Positions 57,255-64,000 of a stretch of 64,000 bases of DNA are shown piece by piece. How positions within the stretch are numbered: the first letter of the stretch is position 1; each line of letters starts with the position of its first letter. The notes below the pieces were generated by a model. It was not told the DNA's origin and ran no database searches. It saw only the letters and a program-made list of their open reading frames with translations. The position numbers were made by a program, and so were the translations under genes. The stretch is taken from assembly GCF_013402915.1 (NCBI RefSeq), contig NC_050723.1:620001-684000 (forward strand). The letters run 5' to 3'. This DNA is from Zygotorulaspora mrakii. Its lineage: Eukaryota > Ascomycota > Saccharomycetes > Saccharomycetales > Saccharomycetaceae.

Positions 57255-58781
57255 ATGAAATTTCCTGCTCCTATCAAGTGTGATAAAAAAATTGAAACCG
57301 TCAGATTCTTAACGTTCAATGTAAATGGCATAAGAACTCTATTCCATTATCATCCTTTTTCTGAGATGAATCACTCTCTAGCAACCGTTTTTGACCATTT
57401 AGAATCTGATATAATAACCTTTCAAGAGCTTAAGATTGATAGAGCATCAATCTCTAAATGGGGTAAAACACCAGGTTTTAGCTCATTTATCTCAATTCCA
57501 TTGACAAAAAGAGGATATTCTGGAGTTGGGTGCTGGGTAAGAAACTACCCAGAAGAGCATCCACTTCATCAACCAATGCAAGTGTTGAAGGCGGAAGAGG
57601 GAATTACAGGAATATTGACCATAAAAGTTGGGAAAAATAATGTCAAATATCGAGATGATCCCAGTATTGGTATTGGTGGCTACGAAGCTTTGGGTATCAG
57701 TGAGAACGATGAAAAAGAGTGCATTAAGCTAGACTCTGAGGGGCGTTGCGTTATGGTCGAATTGGCATGCAATGTTGTTGTTATATCTGTCTATTGTCCA
57801 GCAAATTCTACACTTTCTTATGAGGGAGAATCATTCAGATTGAAGTTTTTGACAGTTTTGTTCAAGAGAATACGTAATATAGATAAAATGGGAAAGAAAA
57901 TAGTACTTATGGGAGACATAAATGTTTGCAGAGACTTATGCGACAATGCGGATTCCTTAGAAAATGCATCGATACCGTTAAACAGTTCAATGAATGGTAT
58001 TGAGTTGGAACAGAAATATCGAGAGCTCTGTGAGGCCTTTGTGCTCAATCCGGAGACCCCTCACCGTCGTTTATTTAATCAACTGCTGCATGATTCAATG
58101 ATTTCAGAAATTGCTAGTGATGGTATACTTATAGATACCACAAGGTTAATACAGACAAGAAAAAGACTGAAAATGTACACTGTTTGGAATACGCTGAAAA
58201 ACACAAGATCTGTGAACTATGGTTCGAGAATTGATTTCATTTTGATCGGATTAGTCTTGAAAGATAAAATAGAGGCAGCTGATATTCTGCCTCAGGTGAT
58301 GGGTTCAGACCATTGCCCTGTTTTCGCTGATTTGAAGCTTCAATCATCTGGTCAAAACGAAAAAAAGCTAGTTATTAAACTGCCGAAGTTTGAGGCACGT
58401 TATAAATACGGGCTGATACATGGTAACATTCTAGAAATGTTTGGCAAGAATGGTAAATCTCTTTCCACAAAGGTAGCTACAAAGAAAAGCAGTTTGTCAA
58501 ACAAGACTCCCGGAGTACATAAACAATTGGATCTGATAAACAGTCCCACCGCTAGACCCAAAGACGGCGATAAATCCACAACTGAAATTAAAGATAATCT
58601 TCTCATTACTCATAAACAAAAAATTTTTGGAGAAACTCCATTGTGCAAGCATGGTCTCAAGGCAATCTCAAGAACATCAAAGACTGCTGCGAATCCTGGG
58701 AAGAGATTTTGGGTGTGTAAACTGCCGAAGGGTAGCTCTGAAGATATATCTGCTTCCTGTGGATTTTTTCAGTGGGGTTGA
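57255..58781 (+). CDS. APN2: AP endonuclease Apn2 (class II, exonuclease III family)
   Basis: 508-residue nuclear AP endonuclease and 3' phosphodiesterase of base-excision repair. The N-terminal exonuclease-endonuclease-phosphatase domain shows FLTFNVNGIRTLF, DIITFQELKID with the metal-binding Glu, LMGDINVCRD, SVNYGSRIDFILIG and GSDHCPVFADL with catalytic His near 353. A C-terminal GRF-type zinc finger begins at C464 (CKHGLKAISR) and ends in the invariant CGFFQW. The linker (about 385-460) is Ser/Lys-rich. It matches S. cerevisiae YBL019W. The stop is 6 bp from the convergent POP8 stop. Confidence 0.95.
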   Translation: MKFPAPIKCDKKIETVRFLTFNVNGIRTLFHYHPFSEMNHSLATVFDHLESDIITFQELKIDRASISKWGKTPGFSSFISIPLTKRGYSGVGCWVRNYPEEHPLHQPMQVLKAEEGITGILTIKVGKNNVKYRDDPSIGIGGYEALGISENDEKECIKLDSEGRCVMVELACNVVVISVYCPANSTLSYEGESFRLKFLTVLFKRIRNIDKMGKKIVLMGDINVCRDLCDNADSLENASIPLNSSMNGIELEQKYRELCEAFVLNPETPHRRLFNQLLHDSMISEIASDGILIDTTRLIQTRKRLKMYTVWNTLKNTRSVNYGSRIDFILIGLVLKDKIEAADILPQVMGSDHCPVFADLKLQSSGQNEKKLVIKLPKFEARYKYGLIHGNILEMFGKNGKSLSTKVATKKSSLSNKTPGVHKQLDLINSPTARPKDGDKSTTEIKDNLLITHKQKIFGETPLCKHGLKAISRTSKTAANPGKRFWVCKLPKGSSEDISASCGFFQWG

Positions 58782-58787
58782 CGCGCA

Positions 58788-59260
58788 TCATGTCTTACTA
58801 ATTGTTGCATTTTCACCTTCCTCTTCCGTGACACGTTTGTACCAAATGAGATCATCTTCAGTCACTTCAAGTTTCTTCAAATCTGGAGTTTCCTGTTCAA
58901 TGCGCACAACCGCAGGTGCCCCTAGAAGCTCGCTATTTGATATATATGTACTGGTTGCAGTTGAAAATACGTCTTTGTCTTGAAATCCTACTTGGATGTA
59001 AGCTATTTTATCTTCTTGATTCAGAATTGTATACTCTATTGCTTCTCCAAAAAGCCCATGGGTCCGCTTCAATGCGTGATTGAGCCACCGCTTCCAAGTC
59101 ATCAAATCAATACGGTGTATATCATCGGGTTCCTCACTCTCGATGATCCTTTAATCAAGTAGCTTATGTTAATAGCGGAACATATCGGTTGTTTGAATTA
59201 GCAAAGAGCAGAAACATACATTTCCAGCTGGAAATACTGCCAGTCTTTAAATTTTTTCAT
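58788..59260 (-). CDS. POP8: RNase P/MRP subunit Pop8, spliced
   Basis: Small protein subunit of nuclear RNase P and RNase MRP. Two exons: exon 1 at 59260-59220 (41 nt) encodes MKKFKDWQYFQLE plus two bases, and exon 2 runs 59148-58788. Joining them gives 133 residues, and the region between WQYF and MTW is then exactly as long as in S. cerevisiae Pop8 (YBL018C), whose gene also has an intron in this position. Conserved stretches are DDIHRIDLMTWKRWLNHALKR and AYIQVGFQDKDVFSTATSTY. Donor GTATGT and branch TATTAAC are present; the acceptor is AAAG, not the usual YAG. Confidence 0.92.
59149..59219 (-). other. POP8 intron
   Basis: The 71-nt intron has donor GTATGT, branch-like TATTAAC at 59174-59168 and acceptor TTAAAG. 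The conserved protein frame across the junction supports exact boundaries. An acceptor ending in AAG is uncommon in S. cerevisiae. Confidence 0.88.
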
Positions 59261-59575
59261 ATTTTCCACAGAGAATGCTAGATGTCATGCAATGATTGCA
59301 CTTCTTCGTGATGTATAAATTTTCTGTTCTATTTTGTAATTTCAATACACTCAATTATCATTTTAATGATGAGGTTCGATATATATATTTTGATACGAAT
59401 TCTACTCATATACAATTTTGTTCATAAGAGATGAGCCCTCCAAATAGACCACAAATTATCTTTATTTGCCTTACATTGGTGTTGGTGCAAAACTCTGGCA
59501 GCACCAAAAAGAGGAAGAAGCTCAAGGGCAAAAAATAAATCTTTTTTGTCTTCTCTCTTTATGTGTCAAGAGGAT
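59261..59575. other. Intergenic, POP8 promoter and PEP1 3' end, with one small ORF
   Basis: The region holds a 35-codon ORF on the plus strand (59431-59538). It encodes a short peptide with a hydrophobic stretch (IIFICLTLVLVQ) and a Lys-rich tail, reminiscent of a small membrane or secreted peptide. It runs against the PEP1 3' end, and no counterpart is known to me. Confidence 0.4.
59431..59538 (+). CDS. Possible small membrane peptide
   Basis: 35-residue ORF: an initial MSPPNRPQ, a hydrophobic core IIFICLTLVLVQ, then a Gly/Ser turn and KKRKKLKGKK. The pattern of short polar lead, hydrophobic span and basic end could fit a tiny ER or mitochondrial membrane protein, but a chance ORF is likely. 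Upstream promoter elements were not found. Confidence 0.2.
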   Translation: MSPPNRPQIIFICLTLVLVQNSGSTKKRKKLKGKK

Positions 59576-62500
59576 TCACTTTGGTGATCGATCATTGTCA
59601 ATAGCTGCTTCTTCAGAGTTACCCAAATTAATTTGATCAGGTATTGATAAAGCATCATCATCTTCAATCTCAAAATTTCCTTCGTTTTCCATAAAGTCAC
59701 CTAAATCATTAGCATCTTCATCATGACCAGCCAGCAAATCGTCAGCTTCATCTAAAAATTGATCATGTACCAATGAAGAATAACTCGGTCCCGTTCGACC
59801 TCTCATGCGCTCCCCAAATCTGGAAAAAACATTGCCCAATGATCTTTTCACTAATTGATAAGCAGCAAACAACCCCGATACAGCAAACAACCCTGATTTA
59901 ACAATTTTGTTAACAATTTTGTCTGTCGTAGTATCCTCTATCAATTCATTTTCATTCAGTCTTATTTCACCAAATCTGGAAAAACCACCGTTTCTTCTAA
60001 TTCCTCTTTCATAAACAAACCACGCAATAAGTGCAAAAACAACTAGCAAAATAATAAAAATAAGGAAAAAAGATCTACCTTTTACTCCATATTTTTTGTT
60101 GAACTCCTCCTCCATTCCAGGGCAAGGGTATGGATCTGAAACTTCGTCTAACTTCAATCCGCCCTGGCAGGTAGATAACGGGATTTTTCTGTAACCAGAT
60201 GGTTTAAAAAACTCGACCATACCCTCCTTTTTACAAATTTCAGATGGATCAGCGGGAGTTAACCCTTGCACCAGTTTACAGGTTCCATCCATTGCCTTAT
60301 AGTAATTATAGTCACATTCAAAATCTTGTCTTGTACAGGTACAATTTTCTGTGATTTGGGAGAATTCCGTCAGTGGTACATTACCCACAAAACAGTCATC
60401 TCTAATCTTTTTCAGATAGTTTGTCTGGTGACCAAATAAACACTGCTCTTTTGTTTTTCCCAATGAGAAGTACTCAAAATCATCATTACCGGGGTCCTGA
60501 GGACTAAACACACACTGTCCATCGAAAGCATTATAAAAATTGATTGAGAAAGTCCTGGTTGATGCACCTTTAATAGAAGTGGACTCTGATACTAATATGA
60601 ACCTCAAAGCTGAGTCCCTAGGTACAGTTATAATATCATTAACGATTGTTTTATCTGCGGTAAATTTGAAATCCTGCCATGTTTTCCCAGAATCTGTTGA
60701 GTAGGTTATAGTATCCGTCTGAACCTTCTTGGGGACAAGAACGATGACACCACCATGATCACCATATTCCCACCGAGTAGATTCCTTTTTCAGTTCAGTC
60801 CACGTTTCACCACCGTCAGTACTAAAAAAAGTTGAGCATGCGTCTTCCGGTAACAAATATTCACCAACATTACCTACTCCGATTAACATGCCAAAGGCTG
60901 ATCCTGAAGAAAACGTATCTCTCAAATCTTCCCGTTCGGTGTAACTATGGAGATGAAGTGAACATTTATCGATAGAGTCTCTTTGACAAGGATATCTTTG
61001 TCCTTCGGAGTCTCTTGACGGCGGTTGTAAATATGACCAATCAGAACCATCATTAAAGGTAATTTTTGATTTTAAATGCTTCCCTTCCGACTCATCAGCG
61101 GCTTTTTCGGGATTTGCAACAGTATTAATAAGAATTATACCTTCGAGACCCTCGACCTTTTCGAAATCCACCATTCCAAATCTATTACTGTTCACCGCAG
61201 TTTCTAATGCCACAAATGAAGTACCGTTAGAGTTTGATTTCATCAATACGCCGTACTCTGCTCCAGGTTTATCACTGGTGGATACATGTACAAAAATAGC
61301 ACCAGTTTGAGAGCCTAGCACAGTAAACGATTCCTGCTCTTCACTCAAGTATTCTTGAGGAAATTTGGCCTCGGCAAATTCCTTACCATCCACAGTGACA
61401 TATGCACGCAATTCGGTTGCTGAGTGTGGAATTGCAACCACCAGAAAATCACCAGTTGACATGTACCCAATGATGCTCTCAAACACTATAGTTTTCTCGT
61501 TTTGGAAAAAATCTTTGGATGACACTAAGCTTCTCTGTTGTGATTGTTTCTCTTTGACCTGACAAATGATTAAATTTTCGTCAACCGGATATGGGAACGT
61601 CGATCCCACAAATTCACAATGAATCGCATTGTCCAATAGTTTAATAAAAGTCTCTCCACCATCCCTCGTAATATATGCTACTGCATGACAATTTTGATCA
61701 AACATGGAATTGCAATCTTCGCCGCCGTAGTAAATAAAGGTATTCTTTTCTTTGGCATTGAACTCTAAAGGAAATCCTAGTTGCTTTGTCTCCGGGAGTT
61801 TAGTCACATAGAAAGAGCTTCCTCTGTCATTTGTAATATACAACGAACCACTTTTACCAAACAAATAAGCTGATGAATTGAAGAAAGGATTGAAAACAAC
61901 CTCAATAATTCGATCATCAACGTTGAATTTTCTTATATTTTGAGCAGAGTCATGAGAGATGTAGATTCCTTCATCTGTGGCCATAATCAGCGATTCATCT
62001 TCCACAGTGTCAAAATACTCATAAAACTTCAGCTCAGAGGTAAATTCATTCTCAGTTACCATTATCTCACCTTCATTTGGATCAGAAAGTTCTTTACAGC
62101 TTACTGTTACAGGTTCGATGGACAATTCTTTTTTACATCTATTATTCTTGATCTTTTTAATAGGGTCAAGTTTTGTTTGTTGTGTTTTCGATTTCAGACA
62201 TGTCTCTGAATATGACAAGAGATTGTAATCGGGTACACATTCACCGATTTCATTTCTTGAAAATCCTGGAGAGCATTCATAGTCGTCATTCGTACATTCT
62301 TCACATGGTTCACTTTGAGTTTCTAAATTCTTAAATTCCGTTTTAACCAAACATGAAGCATCCTGCTTTCTCTTTTGCATCGAAATTTTTGCACCATTTA
62401 TGCATTTACCTCCTGCCAATTGCCAAGTTTCAAAATCATCATCACTACATGCCTTTCCATCAAATGCCTCCGAAAAATCGATTGTGTAAATATAATTCGT

Positions 62501-64000
62501 GAAAGTATCTGACCTTGACAGCGTTAAACCGTTCAGTATAAATTTCGAACCTGAACCGTCTGGAGTTGTTGATCTTACTTCGAGAGCCATAATCTCTTCC
62601 TCTAATTGATATTCTGTCCAAGTTCTGCCATGATCTAGCGAATAATAAAACTCTGCAAGTGGATCATTATCTTCTTCGGGATTATAAGGAATTGCGACAA
62701 TGATGTTGCCGTAATCACCAAACGCATATGCAGCTGGATATTCAAGCGCAAACCTCCAAGTGCTACCACCATCCACGGAAATGAAAGTCATCATGTCGGA
62801 CAGCTCCTTAACATCGCCATCAGTCACCTCACCCAGCAACATCAGTATACCTGGAGTTGGATTTTGGAGAACCCCTTCAACAAATAAAGGGGACAGAAAA
62901 CAATTTTCAAAGTCATTTATATCACACGAGTAAGTGTCGTTCATATCTGGATCAACAACCCTTAAATTCTGCCAAGTTAAACCATTATCAGCTGTAATCT
63001 TCGTAGGCTCGATCTGATCTCTTGTGCGGCGGTTCCGAAAAAAAGACCTACTTTGAGCTACTATTGTGCCCGGAAGTGTAGTTGAGAGTTCGAAAAATGC
63101 TGCTCTCTCATTCTTGAATGACCCCCATGGAACAACCTCAAATATCAACCCGGTAGAATCAGATCTTAGGATTAATATTGTAGCACCGGAATCCTGATCT
63201 CCTGAAGCTGAGATGGGTAAGATAATTCTACCCGCCATGTCTTCGTACGCAGAATGTCTCCTATCATTCCTTGCGACAGTTGGCAGATATGCCTTGTTAA
63301 AAAATTTACCATCGGTTGAGATCCAGTAGCTTATGGCTGAAGCTTCATTAAATTTATCATCCGCGATACTTATAATAAGATATGAATTCAAAAGCTTAAA
63401 TCCCCTAACTGCTTTGTCCTCAAATTGCTCAAATTTTTTGACGCTTTTTCCAAAATCATCGGTATAATAAAGAACTGACGTAGCCTTTGTTGTCTCATAC
63501 TTCTCATTGCGTTCATAATAGGCTGTCAAACAGTAGACAATCGGATCGTTATCAAATAAAGAGGATTCTGGAGAAATTTCACCAAACTCACACCTCACAT
63601 CAATAGTAACATTTGCATTACTTCGAGATGGACCTTCAACAGGAGTTTCAATAAGTCTGAAATTCTTACCGCTATCGTTCGAGACAAGGAAACCATCTTC
63701 TATATGTGATGTCCTACATTCCGCTATAATATAGTCTCGATTTCTGGGGTGAGATTGAACAAGACACGTACCATAATCATTGTTTTCCCCACCATCTAAC
63801 TCCAACAAACTCCATGACTTACCTTGATCATTCGTCATATAAACCTTGCCTTGGTTTTTTATTGATACAAAAGCTCTGTCATGCGCATAAAAACTATCTA
63901 CTGTCACCCACTCGACCTTTTGGTCAACTTGTTCAGCGTTCTCCCAGTTTTCCCCATTGTTCCAAGAGATCTTCAGCTTGTTCTCACTTACTAATAATAA
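59576..64000 (-). CDS. PEP1: Vacuolar protein sorting receptor Vps10/Pep1 (5' end cut by window)
   Basis: Type I membrane receptor that sorts carboxypeptidase Y from the late Golgi to the endosome. The open frame continues without a stop to the right edge, so the N-terminus and signal peptide lie outside; more than 1,470 residues are present. Two lumenal VPS10 domains with Asp-box-like blades (S-x-D-x-G-x-T/S-W: YSLDHGRTW, FSTDGGETW, YSTDSGKTW) and Cys-rich ends are visible. One transmembrane segment (FFLIFIILLVVFALIAWFVY) precedes an acidic cytosolic tail with a YSSL sorting motif. It matches S. cerevisiae YBL017C next to POP8. Confidence 0.95.
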   Translation of the reverse strand, partial: LLLVSENKLKISWNNGENWENAEQVDQKVEWVTVDSFYAHDRAFVSIKNQGKVYMTNDQGKSWSLLELDGGENNDYGTCLVQSHPRNRDYIIAECRTSHIEDGFLVSNDSGKNFRLIETPVEGPSRSNANVTIDVRCEFGEISPESSLFDNDPIVYCLTAYYERNEKYETTKATSVLYYTDDFGKSVKKFEQFEDKAVRGFKLLNSYLIISIADDKFNEASAISYWISTDGKFFNKAYLPTVARNDRRHSAYEDMAGRIILPISASGDQDSGATILILRSDSTGLIFEVVPWGSFKNERAAFFELSTTLPGTIVAQSRSFFRNRRTRDQIEPTKITADNGLTWQNLRVVDPDMNDTYSCDINDFENCFLSPLFVEGVLQNPTPGILMLLGEVTDGDVKELSDMMTFISVDGGSTWRFALEYPAAYAFGDYGNIIVAIPYNPEEDNDPLAEFYYSLDHGRTWTEYQLEEEIMALEVRSTTPDGSGSKFILNGLTLSRSDTFTNYIYTIDFSEAFDGKACSDDDFETWQLAGGKCINGAKISMQKRKQDASCLVKTEFKNLETQSEPCEECTNDDYECSPGFSRNEIGECVPDYNLLSYSETCLKSKTQQTKLDPIKKIKNNRCKKELSIEPVTVSCKELSDPNEGEIMVTENEFTSELKFYEYFDTVEDESLIMATDEGIYISHDSAQNIRKFNVDDRIIEVVFNPFFNSSAYLFGKSGSLYITNDRGSSFYVTKLPETKQLGFPLEFNAKEKNTFIYYGGEDCNSMFDQNCHAVAYITRDGGETFIKLLDNAIHCEFVGSTFPYPVDENLIICQVKEKQSQQRSLVSSKDFFQNEKTIVFESIIGYMSTGDFLVVAIPHSATELRAYVTVDGKEFAEAKFPQEYLSEEQESFTVLGSQTGAIFVHVSTSDKPGAEYGVLMKSNSNGTSFVALETAVNSNRFGMVDFEKVEGLEGIILINTVANPEKAADESEGKHLKSKITFNDGSDWSYLQPPSRDSEGQRYPCQRDSIDKCSLHLHSYTEREDLRDTFSSGSAFGMLIGVGNVGEYLLPEDACSTFFSTDGGETWTELKKESTRWEYGDHGGVIVLVPKKVQTDTITYSTDSGKTWQDFKFTADKTIVNDIITVPRDSALRFILVSESTSIKGASTRTFSINFYNAFDGQCVFSPQDPGNDDFEYFSLGKTKEQCLFGHQTNYLKKIRDDCFVGNVPLTEFSQITENCTCTRQDFECDYNYYKAMDGTCKLVQGLTPADPSEICKKEGMVEFFKPSGYRKIPLSTCQGGLKLDEVSDPYPCPGMEEEFNKKYGVKGRSFFLIFIILLVVFALIAWFVYERGIRRNGGFSRFGEIRLNENELIEDTTTDKIVNKIVKSGLFAVSGLFAAYQLVKRSLGNVFSRFGERMRGRTGPSYSSLVHDQFLDEADDLLAGHDEDANDLGDFMENEGNFEIEDDDALSIPDQINLGNSEEAAIDNDRSPK

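Noticed and set aside
58788..59105. Intronless 105-residue Pop8
   Set aside because: It begins with TTG and lacks the conserved N-terminus, which is restored exactly by the 71-nt intron.

Overview
This window is nuclear DNA from a budding yeast (Saccharomycetaceae). About 30 protein genes are recognisable, nearly all intronless and closely packed, and most match Saccharomyces cerevisiae genes in sequence and local order. From the left edge to about 35.6 kb, genes whose S. cerevisiae counterparts lie on chromosome I left (YAL) and chromosome XV left (YOL) alternate along one strand of DNA: RRT8, LDS2, PSK, PEX15, TPD3, NTG, NGL1, SYN8, NOP12, DEP1, RPS15, RPP2A, CYS3, SIL1, OPI10, MSE1, SMC5, SWC3, MDM10, SPO7. 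Genes that are duplicated pairs in S. cerevisiae (PSK1/PSK2, NTG1/NTG2) are single here. That interleaving is the mark of a lineage that did not undergo the yeast whole-genome duplication. A Zygosaccharomyces/Torulaspora-type genome is my best guess, but the species is inferred, not proven.

Layout: (1) 0.1-2.7 kb, two tandem EI24-type spore-wall/lipid-droplet membrane protein genes, the first apparently split by a small intron. (2) 4.2-35.6 kb, the interleaved YAL/YOL block: PAS kinase, peroxisome receptor, PP2A scaffold, base-excision repair, SNARE, ribosome biogenesis and ribosomal proteins, sulfur amino-acid synthesis, ER chaperone exchange factor, mitochondrial tRNA synthetase, SMC5, SWR1 subunit, ERMES subunit and lipid phosphatase regulator. 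SIL1-OPI10-MSE1-SMC5 is inverted relative to S. cerevisiae. (3) 35.6-42.5 kb, a gene-poor junction holding only a GABA permease (UGA4-like) and a GNAT acetyltransferase, with inverted repeats and short tandem repeats. (4) 42.5-64 kb, a block collinear with S. cerevisiae chromosome II left (YBL025W to YBL017C): RRN10, NCL1, MCM2, PIM1, HAP3, RFT1, APN2, POP8 and PEP1 (cut by the window edge). Two extra genes sit between MCM2 and PIM1: a UBR7/mlo2-like UBR-box plus PHD protein, and an ORF with two copies of a zinc-binding repeat known to me mainly from phage and bacterial DUF723-type proteins.

Most genes are housekeeping and unrelated in pathway. The parts most worth a second look are the DUF723-like ORF (possible horizontal acquisition), two short introns that both appear to use an AAG 3' splice site, the Gln-rich ORF between NGL1 and SYN8, the gene-poor junction, and promoter motifs that fit the adjacent genes (MSE at the spore-wall genes, Cbf1 plus Met31/32 at CYS3, CCGC/GCGG and GATA at UGA4). 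I saw no tRNA, rRNA, CRISPR, transposon or centromere.
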